From NCBI GenBank assembly GCA_963678675.1, contig OY783193.1, positions 33,394,430 through 33,458,429 on the forward strand: 64,000 bases of DNA, written 5' to 3'. Positions 10,592 through 21,777 of this stretch are shown here, in pieces. Position 1 is the stretch's first letter. The number at the start of each line of letters is the position of its first letter. The translations under genes were made by a program, and so were the position numbers. The notes beneath the pieces are model-generated. The model was not told the DNA's origin. It was given only the letters and a program-made list of their open reading frames with translations, and did not search any database. This DNA is from Xiphydria camelus. Taxonomy: Eukaryota > Arthropoda > Insecta > Hymenoptera > Xiphydriidae.

Positions 10592-11164
10592 CTATTTTTT
10601 TTGGAAGTGCAGAAAGTCCGATAAGTCGGTGCCCACTGCAACATTTTGCATCTCAATCGATGTATTTTCCGATACATTAACTCGGGATTCGTTTGATATG
10701 TCATTACAATTCGGCAGCGGTCTTTCGGAGTTAAATGATGGAGTGTATCCATGTGCTTCTTGACGAAGAACTGGTCTTTCCATCGACGGTCTCGTTTCCC
10801 AGTTCATGGGTGAAGAGCTAGATTCATTTATATTACCAGTTAAAATAGTGTCCGCTATCGATAATATCTGTATTTTGAAACGCCTTTTTTGTATATCGTT
10901 CATTTCCTTCATATCCGGTAATAGACTGATTAGAAATGATTTATCGGGATCTTCACACTGGCGTTCCTTATTGAATGCCATTAGCGCAGATGCCTGCTTG
11001 CTCTGAAAATACTGCATAGCAGATTCGTTCACATCTTCGAGGGACACTGCAGGTTTATTAGAGAGAGCGCTTATTATATTTTCTCGACGCAGTGGAAGGT
11101 CTATAGATAGGTTGACTATTATCATCATATAATGATTTTTGAGGGGTATGACTTCACCCCTCAA
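10592..11164 (-). pseudogene. BESS-motif protein, C-terminal part (Harbinger partner)
   Basis: The frame contains DPDKSFLISLLPDMKEMNDI then QKRRFKIQILSIADTIL, a good BESS motif (about residues 72-108 of this frame). It is followed by a Ser/Asn-rich tail. BESS motifs mediate protein contacts and usually occur with an N-terminal MADF DNA-binding domain. MADF-type proteins are the known second gene of many PIF/Harbinger elements. No MADF domain precedes it here: upstream on the same strand is a HARBI1 catalytic fragment, joined through a short (CAAT)n-like run at about 11163-11175. Two halves of a two-gene Harbinger element have therefore been brought together by deletion. This copy is probably non-functional. 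Confidence 0.7.
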
Positions 11165-11165
11165 T

Positions 11166-11446
11166 CAATCAATCAATTTTTTGCCACAAGAAGCAGTTTT
11201 GAAAAATGCCCCCATCATTAATACGCCCCTGACCACCTATGTCGGCAAAAATGAATCGATAATCGCTATCAACTAAAGCCATTAAAACTACGTTATAAGT
11301 TCCTTTGTAGTTATAATACTTTGAGCCACTATGTCCAGGACATTTAATTACGCTGTGCTTGCCATCTATGGCTCCGACGCATCGGGGAAATTTGTTTCTG
11401 AATCCTTCTTCTACAGCGCTAACCATTGCTCGGGTGTTTCTGGTAT
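11166..11446 (-). pseudogene. HARBI1-like transposase catalytic exon fragment
   Basis: The frame 11169-11426 reads FPRCVGAIDGKHSVIKCPG, then YKGTYNVVLMALVDSDYRFI and GRINDGGIFQ. These are the first two conserved acidic blocks of the HARBI1/DDE-4 nuclease. Upstream there is a splice acceptor (TTTTAG at about 11447). The first residues in the spliced frame (IPETPEQWLAL) match the family, but the frame must shift near 11400 to reach the catalytic block. That indicates a frameshift. The end with the third acidic residue is cut off at 11166. It is on the opposite strand to the exon at 8391-8686. Confidence 0.8.
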
Positions 11447-12374
11447 CTAAAACAAAGAAAACAAATGAGCCGTTTATTTTGCAAGTGGCCTTAGTCCATT
11501 TATATTTAAATTGAGATATTGAAGGGTTTCTGTTTCAATGCAATAAAAAATATATGTATATGTGTTCGAGCAAGAATATTCCTGATTTATAAAAACGAAG
11601 TTAGGACGAGTCTCTCGGTACTCTGTCCGAGCCTTGTTTACTTTTTTTTGTTGGTACGCTCTCGGACGGAGCGCCTAGATCGGTCGCCGGCACATCAGTT
11701 CAGTCTATCGAAGTCCTTCGCCGAGTCGTGTATACTTCACTTCTGTATTAAATATTCTTAAAGTGTTCTCGCGGCTTTCATTGTTCCCTCGCCGCTTTCT
11801 TCCAGTTTTCCAGTGCATCACTGCCGCAGAAGTGCCTCGTGAGATCGCAGTTGGTTCTACGCAGACTAAGTGTAGCCAAGGAAGTGCATACGCGAAGTGC
11901 CTCGCGCGTTCTTGCTCACTCACTCTCTCTCTTCTCAAAATACTCGCGCTCGCTATCAAACACGCTCTCTCATAACTTGCACGCTCTCGCTTCATTCTCA
12001 ATTATCGATACCAGCGGATGAAACAAACTTTAGTATGTCTATACAATATGTAATTGTAACTATGTGTATTGCGTACATTTTTTAACTGCATTTCTTAAAC
12101 GTACTGACTATTCAACTAAAGCAATGGTCCAGAAAATGAGGTTAATTTGTTAAATAGAGGAGAAGGTAAGCTAGCATGGCCGCCACACAAACATCGCCCG
12201 TTTTTGTCTTCATTCCACGTGGGGTTTGTCCAAGGTGCAGGCTTGTTTCTTTCCTGTTTACCGAATATTTTGCAGTGTAAGTTTAATTACCTTGATATGA
12301 ACACATAACTTCTTTTGCTTAATGTAATAGAAGGAAAGGTTAAAAATGAATTCTTGCGCATGTTCTCATCATAT
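11447..12374. other. Intergenic DNA with CT-rich tract and a small ORF
   Basis: Around 11640-11990 the plus strand is rich in TCTC/CTCG runs, reminiscent of an LTR or 5' UTR leader, but no terminal repeat was found. At about 12176 an ATG in good context (AGCATGGCC) opens a 34-codon frame ending in a Cys-x2-Cys stretch. I do not recognise it and give it little weight. Confidence 0.35.
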
Positions 12375-15195
12375 GAGGCGCTCAGAGCTGAAGTGGATCA
12401 AGTCCATATATTATAGTTTTGAGAAAATAGAGGTTAAAGTTAATTAACACCGGTTGAATATTAAAGTGATTTAGATGTTAATTCTCTTGCTATTGTTTCA
12501 ATATGAAAAGTAACTTAAATATTGGTGATAATATGAGAATTAAAAAATAATAATTAAGGTTGCAATTGAATTATAAAGCGTAATTAACTGGACTTGATCC
12601 ACTTTGGCCCTGAATCATTTTTCACATAAGGTCAATCAAATAAAAACGAAACAGAGATAACTGAAACTTTTTATTAGTTTTACAACAAATGTATTAGAAA
12701 AATGAATAAAAAGTTAGGAATTATGTTCTAAATAATATCAAAGATAGGTTCGTCGTTATCTGACTCTGCATTTTCTCCATTCAGAGATGTTTGTGACCTA
12801 GTGGTAGTTTCTGTACGTAGCTTTTTGAAATGGGCGTGTGTGTTTGGGGGAAGAAATGGTAAAAGTGAAAGCATATCTTTTTTCTTTGCGTCAGTAACAA
12901 CTCTTGGTGTTTTGTACAGCGGCTCTTGATTATCAACAAATTTGGACTTTTTGGTGGACATACTTATTGTCGAAAAGGCAACATCTTCATTCAAGGTAGT
13001 CTTAAATTGCAATGTCCAAGGTTTCTCCCGCTCGAACCTTATCCACCTCATTTCCAACCATTTGACAGGATAGCCTTCATCAGTTTTTTTTCTGTTGACT
13101 ATCATGTCTTCAAGCTTTTTGGTGGATAAAATTTCAGGTGTTGCTACTCTGACAACTACAAAAGGCTTCTTAGTCTTCGCTTTCTTGACCACATGAATCC
13201 AGTCTTCAGGGGTGAAGAGTTGAATGCATTTTCGTGACGCTGATTCTATTATTCCAAAATCTTGATCGTTAGGCAGGAATGAGTGACCAGAAACCAGAAA
13301 TTTATGATCAACTGTTTTAATGCTCAACTGATTATCCAAGACCAAGTTCATCAATGTAGCGGCGACTTTGATATTTCGATTTTGGCCAGTACATGAGTCC
13401 GAGTAGAGAATAACATGTGTGTGGTTTGAAGCCTCTTGTCGAAGATGTTTGGCAAGCATACATGCTACTTCTTGGGATCCTCTTCCTCCTTCTGTCTCGT
13501 CCCATAAATGCATAAACCCATTGTCACTGTTAAAAGAATGGATTCCAAAATTATACACATACATATTCCGTTTATAGTATGCCAGAGATGTCGTTAGTTT
13601 TGGATATGGAAGAGCCTTCTGTAGGTCGAATGTTGCAACGTAACATTCTTCAGATGCAGCAGCTTTGTCATTTTTCAGAGATTGTCTAGCCTGCGAAGCT
13701 TTGGCCAAGTGCAGTTTTTTTTCTAATTCAAATGTTCCGCGCCGTTCCAAGTTATTTGTTTCAGCTAGTATCTTCAGTTGAAGTTCGTCACATCGACTAC
13801 ATGTATCTTTTGCAGGAACTTTAAAATGTAAATTGAACTTGGTAGAAAAAACATGATAGTAAAATTTTTGTTTCAAAGGTTGCTTTCCTTCACTGTGACA
13901 TTTCTCAACATACAAGTCATACATTTTTCTGATATTTAAATTAGGGTGGAGATACTTCCTTTCAGGATTTTTTTTCCTGCTGTAATGGCTCTGATACGCT
14001 GGAAATGATTTGATATGGGCGACTATATCTGAATCGTCGAGTTTATTAGATGGCACATTTCTCCCACGCGAATCAATCACAGCATTAATTTCAGTCTTTG
14101 ATATACACCTGTAAACCCTACCATGGCTTAGCTGAAGGGTTCCAAGAAAATAATTTTTGCACACCGTTTGAGAATTGGCACCGTCCCTTAAGGTGTAGGA
14201 ATACGAAACATTCTTTTCATTACCATTTCCATCTCGTATTCGTTTACGATCCACTGTGTGACTCATGACTGAACTCCTAATATACACATTTTGCTTGCTG
14301 AAATCTCCCAACTTCCAGAACGATTCGAATATGCGCTTGCGTTCCTCCATAGTGAATTTTTGGTCACATTTCTTCTTACAATTACAAGGTGCATTTGTGA
14401 AACACTTTTTGGCAATTTCCTTACCCTTTGTTGAATGGTAAGCAAGTCCACTGTTTCTTAAATTTTGTCTTTTCCTTTTTTTCCAGGTATCTTCATTTTT
14501 CTTTCGTTTTCTACCCCTTTTTTTATTTGCCTGCTCATCTTCTTCAACAAGCCTACTTGGTTGAGCAAATGACGTAGAAGCTACAGCTTCTTCCTCGGCT
14601 TCTTCCACCTGGCTTGCATCGGAGTTATCTATAATGAAAAAAAAAGTACAATAAAGTTTTATCGATAGGTTTTCATGTCCAAAATCACAAATTTCAGAAT
14701 TAAGTGTGAACAACGTGGAAACAGCTTAAACTACCAAATCAATTCAGAAAAGATAACAATAAAAACAAGTCACCAATTAAAAGAAATCCATTTAGAAAAG
14801 GTTATGTTGTATTAATTTGTTATTTTTATCATGCTTTACCTTCAGTTTCTGAAGTAGATGATCCATTCTGCGAAGGCACGTAGTCTGCTGATGAATCAGG
14901 AAAGTCCACAGATTTATCTAAATCCATTATTAGAACGCTTAATAACCAAATCACGTGCACAAATACACAAACAAAAACAACGTGCTACGATATTGGACTT
15001 GATCCACTTAAGCACGGAAAAAACATGACAGTTTTTCTGGGCTAAACACAACTAATGCCATCTATTAGAGAACAGCAGTAGTAGGGACTTAGTTCACTAT
15101 GGCTCTGAAAAGATACACTAATAACGAGTAATAATCCGGGACTAACTCATTTTTTTATATTTTTGGACTTGATCCACTTTAGCTCTGAGCGCCTC
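12375..15195 (-). mobile_element. Complete 2.8-kb DNA transposon, unclassified family
   Basis: The ends are inverted over about 31 bp with one mismatch: GAGGCGCTCAGAGCT at 12375, and its reverse complement AGCTCTGAGCGCCTC ending at 15195. Each is flanked by ATAT (12371-12374 and 15196-15199), although a 2-bp TA reading is also possible. The inner TIR core, AAGTGGATCAAGTCC in one orientation, recurs sub-terminally near 12590, 14995 and, more diverged, 15085. Such reiterated sites are typical of transposase binding. The unit contains one intron-bearing gene on the minus strand and nothing else. Intact ends, target duplication and an open gene make this the youngest-looking element in the window. 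Confidence 0.8.
12728..14927 (-). CDS. Two-exon putative transposase of the TIR element
   Basis: Exon 1 (14927-14840) starts MDLDKSVDFPDSSADYVPS and ends at CTGAAG|GTAAAG. Exon 2 (14628-12728) starts after TTATAG and runs to TAG with no interruption. The phases agree and give 662 codons. An acidic N-terminus and a Lys/Arg-rich segment (NKKRGRKRKKNEDTWKKRKR, a likely nuclear signal) come first. Next is a Cys cluster (CFTNAPCNCKKKCDQKF) and a CSRCDEL motif. The C-terminal half has TFDLQKALPYPK, ILYSDSCTGQNRN and DQDFGIIES, an Asp-Asp-Glu order with spacings near 77 and 52 that could be an RNase H-like catalytic core. AATAAA lies at 12670-12675 on the coding strand. I recall this DSCxGQNxN protein type as a common uncharacterised arthropod family (possibly labelled DUF7869). 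Transposase function is inferred from the TIR setting. Confidence 0.75.
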
Positions 15196-15239
15196 ATATA
15201 AAGAATAGTACCTATGTTAAAACCTAATACTTTAATTCG

Positions 15240-15640
15240 TTGTATACAGGGTGAGCCAAATGTATGGAAACGGTGGAATAACTTTCGAGGGAGATATTTT
15301 GAAGAAAAATGTTTCAAACAAAACATTTAGGATTTTTCCCTGGCCATCCAATGGTGACCTTGAATCTGACCATGAACTCGACCTTGAAGGTCATTCCAAG
15401 GTCAAGGTCGCTTTTTTAAATGGGAACCCCTATTTTTATGGCGGATTTGGAAGGGCGGAAAATTTTACGTCCGAATATGACCTTGGATTCAAGGTAAAGG
15501 TCAACGATCAAATAGGAAAGTTTTAGGATTTTTCCCTGGCCATCTAATGGTAACCATGAATCTGACCTTGACCTCGACCTTGAAGTTCATTCCAAGTTCA
15601 AGGTATCTTTTTTAAATGGCAACCTACATTTTTTATCCAC
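15240..15640. repeat. ACAGGGTG-type repeat with duplicated AGGTCA-rich unit
   Basis: The unit starts near 15247 with TATACAGGGTGAGCC. It contains a segment rich in AAGGTCA/TGACCTT words that is present twice: TTAGGATTTTTCCCTGGCCA at about 15327 and again near 15525, a period of about 197 bp. The internal frame at 15251-15526 is a by-product of the repeat. A similar TATACAGGGTGAGTCGGG start occurs at 28574. I recognise this only as an insect interspersed repeat type. Confidence 0.55.
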
Positions 15641-16584
15641 CGATTTATCTGAAATTTGGTACGGGGGTTTTTTTGGGTTGCTGATTACGATTCTGAAGAT
15701 TTTGAAAATACTTCAATACAAGATGACGGATCCAAGATAGTGGCAAAATTTTGGAATATCCACCGATTTATCCAAAATTTTGTGCTCATGTCACCTTGCC
15801 TTAAGTGGCCGGTTGCTAACACCATAAAAAATGTTGGTTGTAGGGGGGGGCGGGGTTCTTTTCTGGGCTCAAAAAATTGCTCGCAATTTGCTCATCACTG
15901 CCCCACCTTTTTATTTGCGTTTTATTAACATTTTTTGCATTAAAAATAATAGTTAAATTTTCGACGTCACGAAGGCCTGGGAAAACGACAGTAGCGCCGC
16001 TAGTTTTGAAACATGAAACTAACACCAGTAAAAGCGGTTCTCAATCCAAATCTGAAATAACAGTTCCTACGAAGAAGAGTTCCGCTGAAAATGGTAATCA
16101 AATCTGAGATATCAGCCAAGTTAGCGTTGTAAATGTTCTTTTCACTTTTACAATATTGCCACATATAAAGAGATTCTTACTTGTTTATACTTGTTTCAAA
16201 TCACATCGGATGCTCGAAATGGCTTTGGCGATGGAAAAAGAAAAATGCGAGAAAGAAATTATTCCCAAATTTTTGCATCGTTGTTTTTTTGGTTCAGTTC
16301 TTACCTGGATAAATTTTTTCCAATATTTCAACTATATCGATACTTTTATAATATCGTTATCGGAAATTTGAATTTTCACTGATGCATGAGGAAATACTTA
16401 AATCTAGGTTGTTGAATGATGATGGTAAACAGCTTCAATATCTTTATATTTGCAAAAATGAAAACTTTATTTGGCTCGTGAAGGACACATGGATGTGTAA
16501 TTTTTTTTGGCTTCATTCGGTGATCACATGTTTCATAGATCTCCGCATCTTATAAATGTGTACTGTAAGTATTTTTAAGAAACA
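15641..16584. other. AT-rich intergenic sequence
   Basis: No gene or clear repeat border was found. Short open frames here lack splice sites, domain motifs or biased composition. A run of G residues lies near 15844. Confidence 0.35.
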
Positions 16585-17165
16585 CATACAAATATATCAT
16601 TGTCTTACGTGTTAACGTTACATGCAATTTCTTTTTTGCTATATACTGTTTTTCAATCATAATAAAATAAGAACTTTTTACGAAACATATTTAACAAGAT
16701 AATAGACTTATAAATATGTTCTACTCTAACTATATAGTATTGTAAGTAAGAAAGTATAGTACTATGAAAAGTCAGTTCTACGCATTCTTCTTGTGCGAAT
16801 ATTGCTTTTTACATTACAAACTATAGTTTGTACTTTTTTAAATTACCGTTATCCCACGCTATAGTGATCTATGTACCTTATCAAGACAATCAGTATTTTT
16901 AAATCTCAGACAAGTAAATCATTACCTTATGTGTTAATCTTATATCTAATTTGTTTTTTATCATAGGCTTTTTTTACTCGTAAGCCTAAAATAAAGCCCT
17001 CTTGCAAAGTACACTGAAAAGTATAATAAATTTATAAATATACACTAGTAACTAATATCGGAAGAAGAAACGTAAGTAAGAAAGTGAAGAACGATAAAAA
17101 ATTTTCCACGCATGCTTTTTGCGGAAATATTTTATAAACTAGTTTGTACTTTTTAAAATTACGAA
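16585..17165. repeat. Diverged tandem duplication next to the MULE gene
   Basis: Two head-to-tail copies can be aligned. AACACATACAAATATATCAT with CTTACGTGTTAACGTTACAT (near 16585-16622) corresponds to CAAGTAAATCATTACCTTAT with GTGTTAATCTTATAT (near 16910-16950). AGTAAGAAAGTATAG (near 16745) corresponds to AGTAAGAAAGTGAAG (near 17075). Both copies end in a CTAGTTTGTACTTTTT-like string. The period is about 325 bp. The second copy touches the 3' end of the decayed transposase gene, so this is probably element 3' flank. Confidence 0.5.
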
Positions 17166-17172
17166 CGGTTTT

Positions 17173-18288
17173 TCAAACCAGTACGTAAAGCACTAGGACA
17201 ATTTTCATTCTTTTCCTATCGGCAGTGATAAGTTGTGATTTAATATTCAAGTCGTTGAGTTCGTACCACTTATTATCAACCGTTCTAGTGTAAGTGATGT
17301 AGTGGCCGGTGGACGACGTCGAATATGCAGACAATTCATACACGATAACACCTGACAAAATGAAATTTGTGTTTCGTAGTCTTAATTCAATAGGAATATC
17401 TCGTAGGTATACACCTTCTTTAACAATGTTCGTTTTTTCGATTGAATCAGCATATGCGTGTTCCGTGTCGATGCAAATGTATGCTCCAAAATCTATAGTT
17501 TTTAGTACGGTAGACTCGCAGCAGATTATACAATAAAAGTTATATGATTCTTGAATAGATTTTTCGACGATTTCTTGCAATACACGCGAAAACCTCCTTG
17601 CCAGATTGGCTTCAAATTAATGTCTAGAATCGGTTTTTTTTACTTTTTACCGCGGAACACGTTGCCCGCTGACATTTCGTGCTCTCCATCGGGGTGCAGT
17701 GTATTTTTCCATTAATCTTTGAAATAACTGAGACGCATTATCTTCGCAGTCGATTCCATTGTTTTTCGACGAGTACAATGCATGAAACATATAAGCTCGT
17801 TCATCGTATATTTGTTTTTTTGGGCCTTCTTTAACATACATGTTTAGCATGCGAAATATGCAGTTAGATTGTTTCTCTTCGCTATCAACAAAAATTTGGA
17901 ATGGTTTGGAGCTCAGATATCCCGCGACGAGAATTTCCAAAACAGAATCGAAAGGACACGTATTGGTAAAATAGAAATATTTCTTATTTATTAGTTTTCG
18001 ATTCTGGTGGCATCCGTTTCGTAGTATGCGTTGAGAGGAGCGCGAGCTTCTTTCAGGCTTTCGATGAATAAAATTAATTTCTGGGCAGGGAGTAACGTAC
18101 TGTCGTCTATTTTTACAGTCTATTTTATTTATGATAGGCTCGGGATCAACGCGATTTTCCATTATTAAATTTTCGGAATTAGAGAATTTAATAGAAAAGT
18201 TATTTTCCGATGTTCGCGCGTTCGAAAACAATGTTCTCGTATGCTTTCCTAGTCGAGTCGAATTTTGGTTGAAAATCGCGTATATCAA
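17173..18288 (-). pseudogene. USP-like cysteine peptidase region of the MULE-like gene
   Basis: Two minus-strand frames (17647-18288 and 17173-17580) hold the hallmarks of a ubiquitin-specific protease fold. FTNTCPFDSVLEILVAGYLS resembles the Cys box (Asn-x-Cys with following hydrophobic helix). GHYITYTRTVDNKWYELND resembles the His box (GHYxxYxR...WYxxND). The Cys and His expected for catalysis are present, and a following Asp/Asn is available. USP enzymes remove ubiquitin from proteins. Here the domain directly follows, on the same strand and collinearly, the transposase-like frames at 18297-20724, so it is most likely the C-terminal part of one protein. Frameshifts separate the pieces at about 18290 and 17600. 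Whether it was ever an active peptidase is unknown. Confidence 0.6.
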
Positions 18289-18296
18289 GTATCGAA

Positions 18297-20724
18297 TTAG
18301 TTAAAGATGAAAGAATGATGGTCAGTGTCGTGAGAATCAAAAAACATATCGTCGTTATCATCACCTTTGTTCCGCCAATGTTCTCGCTGTTCGTACAATT
18401 TTTTGTCTTCGTTCGCGGGGAAAATTGTATCTATATTGATTTTATTTTCAGCTGAAGATGAAAATGAACACGTTGGGTTCATTTTACCTTCGCATTCCAT
18501 TTTCCTTTTTTCAAGAGCCGCTCGCGACATGATCATATCGTCATTGATTGAGTCTATGTGTTTTACCGCAAATTTATCAGCTCGCACCGGCGTGCGATTT
18601 TCCAACAATTTATCTTTTATGTTTCGAGAATAATTTTCCGATGCTGTGGAAGTTGCGACGACGTGAGGTGATTTAAAGGAAGACCGCATTACGTTAGTCC
18701 AAGCCTGAAATTGGCAGAACAGTAACTTGAAACACGCTACTATTTCTGGACAGTAGTATATATTTGCATTATCGAAATCTTTCGAAGAATTTTTGGCAAC
18801 GTTTTTCTCGAATGTCTCGTTAGATAAAGAATCGATGTACTTAGAAATTGCGTTCCTGTCTTCAATTTGGAAAAATATCACAGGAGAAAAATTGTTACTT
18901 TTAGCGAACTCTACCTCGGAACGGCAACTTAAATGGTCAGGACAATCGATACTATTCTCGCAAGTGGAAACTTTTTTTAAAACGTCGTAATTGACTGAAT
19001 CATGGAAAGAAAATTTCCGGAGTCTCTGAAGAAACCAATCTACAGTTTCTTTACAATTTCCGTCATTTTGGCTAATAATGAAAAGCGATCGTACTGTGTA
19101 TTCGAAATCTGTGAAATTCTCGATTTTGCTCATAAAGCCCACAGCTCGCAAATAAAAATCTTTAACTGCGAATTTTTTTGACCGAAGGACAGGGAAGTTC
19201 GTTGCCCAATGTATCAGATGTGCAATGTCAATGCGCAGATACGTCTGCAGCAATTGATTAATTTCGTGTTTCAAGAACCGATAACAAATTAAAAGATCAT
19301 TTTTGTACGTCATCTGGTTAAAAGCTATCGATATGGCATTTTGAAGCATTATAGACATATCAGTCACAACTTCGGTTGGAATTTTAGCATTACTACGTAT
19401 CCATTCTCGGAGCCACCATTCTATTTTGTGCATGTCTTGGCGTTCGGATAAAACTTGCGCCACTCTGGAACTATACCACCGATGTAGCTTATTACTTGAT
19501 ATAAAAAGATGTGGCTACCGAGTTGCTGACCCGGGCGATTAATTTTTCTAACGATACTACCTGTCGCATCGATTGAAATTCGTGGACGTAACTTTAACAA
19601 GTCATTGTGAACATCGATTTGTTCGTTTGTCCAGTAAAGTAAAGAAAATGTATCACCTGACCAATCCCGAATTGTAGAAGCGTACTCAGGACTTGCTTTC
19701 AATTCCTGTAGAGAGTCGAAGAGATTTCCTACTATACCAAGTTTTTCGTTTATTGCCTCAAAATTAATTTTTTTCATTACACAGCCATTGGGAATGATTG
19801 GGGCCATTTGATCGTCATACTTTTGAGAGCGTTTTATCATATAACTTTTGACTGTACTCAGTTTCTTTACTTTTAATTCCTCTTTGTAAAATGTTCGTAA
19901 TTTACGAGAAACATGCCTCTTTTTGTTATGTGGGACATTTCTGGTGTCCAACATTTGAAATTCAAAGTTTACAGCCTCATTATGATTAATATCTATTTTA
20001 CTCTCTCCATATATCTGAGCTCCACATTCTTTACAAAAGCCTTTTATTCTTATCAAGTGAATGTCATTCTCATCGCAGTAAACAATTTTGTGTCCTGTAA
20101 AGGAAATCCGACAAGTTATTTTCTTTTCAAGCCAAATTAATTCACTAAGAACACGAGTCCAACCTGATTGTAACGCAAAATATTTTGTTCCATTTCTGTC
20201 TTGTTTTTCGATTGGCTTCACATTCTGTCATTTCTCGTCAAGTACGGTAACATTAAAATTTATCTTTTTGTCATAGCAAGGGTGTTCATGATTTTGATCA
20301 TACGGTTTATAATCGGTATCATCTCGCCGTCAAAAGAATTATTTTCATCAATGGCGTCATCAGAAATTTGAATTGCTGACGCATCACCTACGACTTTAAA
20401 CTCGGTTGTCGAAAGTTCACCATGAACACCCTTGATATCTTTATATTTTGTGAGAACATTGTTTCGGTCTTGAAGGACGTACAAATATAAATTTTTCGGC
20501 TTCATCCGATTATCCCACCTTTCACAGATTTCTTCCTATACTGGGTCTTTGAACAACTTGATTTTTCCGGTTGTGTTCATGATGTCAAAAAAACATAACT
20601 CTGACAGCACGCGCTCTTTCGAAATTGCAGCCCACGTCTTCATCCTGCATTGAATTGGATTTCTAGGTGAACCTGTTAGAACATTGTTAAAAGATCGTTT
20701 AAGACACACGTACTCCATACGCAT
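18297..20724 (-). pseudogene. MULE/NOF-like transposase, decayed
   Basis: Minus-strand frames 20536-20724, 20260-20505, 19421-20221 and 18297-19463 run in order as one long protein. Within it, RPRISIDATGSIVRKI holds the first likely catalytic Asp. VAQVLSERQDMHKIEWWLRE and KIPTEVVTDMSIMLQNAI form the second block, as in MULE transposases of the NOF type. A CKECGAQIYGESK Cys pair and a basic KKRHVSRKLRTFYKEELK stretch precede it. Lesions are one in-frame TAG near 20525, a shift near 20270 and a shift near 19465. The family call is from memory of these motifs and is less certain than the transposase call. The C-terminal extension is the USP-like region described separately. Confidence 0.65.
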
Positions 20725-21504
20725 GGTATTTTTAAAATATTTTTTTACGAATAAAACGATTTATAAAATAAACTGTAGTATATAATATATAAAACTGTTC
20801 AGTTTTCTCAAATAAGTTTAAGGTAGTCGTATCGTTGGTGGGTTGGAGGAGGGGGGGGGGGGGGGGATTAAAATTTTATTCCCGTTTTTTCTCACATTTC
20901 AAGTGAGGGGGGGGGGTCGAACCCTTGGGGGTGGTTTTTGAAAAGTTTGTTTTTCAGCAAATTGTCCCTTATAAAAGTTGTTCATAATAAATGTACAAAC
21001 AACTTTTCCTTATGAACTTTTTTTGCAACTTGATTATTTTTGGAGGTAGCGCCCAGTACACGAAGAATTGGGGTTCAATAAACGGCCGCTAAGTCCAGAA
21101 ATAATAAATTTATAAACAACTTTCATAAGACAAAGTAATAGAGAATGTTCTTATGTACAACTTCAGTCTAGTAATTTTGTTATAGCATAATTTTCAAAAA
21201 ACAGCCCCTATTCCTTAAAAGTAAGGGGAAGGTTTTCGATTTTGCTAATTTTACACTTAGGAGACAGTCGCTGACAAACCCTGAAAAAATCAGCTTGTGC
21301 GAAATTTTTTTTTTTCAAACGACAACTTTCCTGGACTACATGCTCTCCCGCGAGTCTGGTGAAAGTTGGGAAAGGATCAAGGAGCCGATTAGTCATCTAT
21401 TGAATTCGTCATTTCTCCTCCTTACAAGGCTGAATTAACGATCGAATTATAACGGAATCGATTAATGAGGGTCTGCAAAAGACGGACTTTTCCGAACACC
21501 GTTA
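20725..21504. other. Non-coding stretch with poly-G runs
   Basis: Two G-runs lie at about 20849-20869 and 20908-20916. The remainder is AT-rich with no gene-like frame. It may contain the 5' sub-terminal region of the MULE-like element, but I could not find an inverted partner. Confidence 0.35.
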
Positions 21505-21635
21505 GGTAATTAATCTTTCCGGGACATATGCGGGACCATGATATTCGCGACCTACGTTCGTCAAATTGTACTCCTTTGCGCCGATGGCGAGATTAACTCC
21601 AGGTCGGCGAGGTGTTTATAATCGATTCTTAAGAT
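21505..21635. repeat. Interspersed repeat shared with 40.05-40.17 kb
   Basis: GTAATTAATCTTTCCGGGAC, TGCGGGACC, CGATGGCGAGATTAAC and GAGGTGTTTATAATCG occur here in order. Near 40045-40170 the matching series is GTAATTAAGCCTTTCGGGAA, TGCGGGAC, TGATGGCGAGATTAAC and GAAGTATTTATGATCG. The same order and spacing point to one diverged family about 130 bp long. No coding or tRNA structure is evident. Confidence 0.55.
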
Positions 21636-21657
21636 AATACTTCTGTGTTGGCTGTAT

Positions 21658-21777
21658 TAGTTTAAAATTAATTTAACTTAACTTTCATTAGGTAATAAGC
21701 AGACGTGTAGCTATTCTTGGGGATGTTTGGCCTTATTATTACCTAATGAAAGTTAAGATAAATTAATTTATAATCGA
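21658..21777. mobile_element. Small hairpin element
   Basis: Arms AACTTTCATTAGGTAATAA and TTATTACCTAATGAAAGTT, each extended by AAATTAATTTA-like sequence, face each other across a loop of about 45 bp. The size (about 120 bp) fits a MITE. No target duplication is clear. Confidence 0.5.

Noticed and set aside
15251..15526. 91-codon plus-strand frame
   Set aside because: It is produced by the duplicated AGGTCA-rich repeat and has no homology that I know.
15330..15610. Cluster of AAGGTCA words as nuclear-receptor sites
   Set aside because: They are part of the repeat unit itself, so their density is explained by the repeat rather than by regulation.
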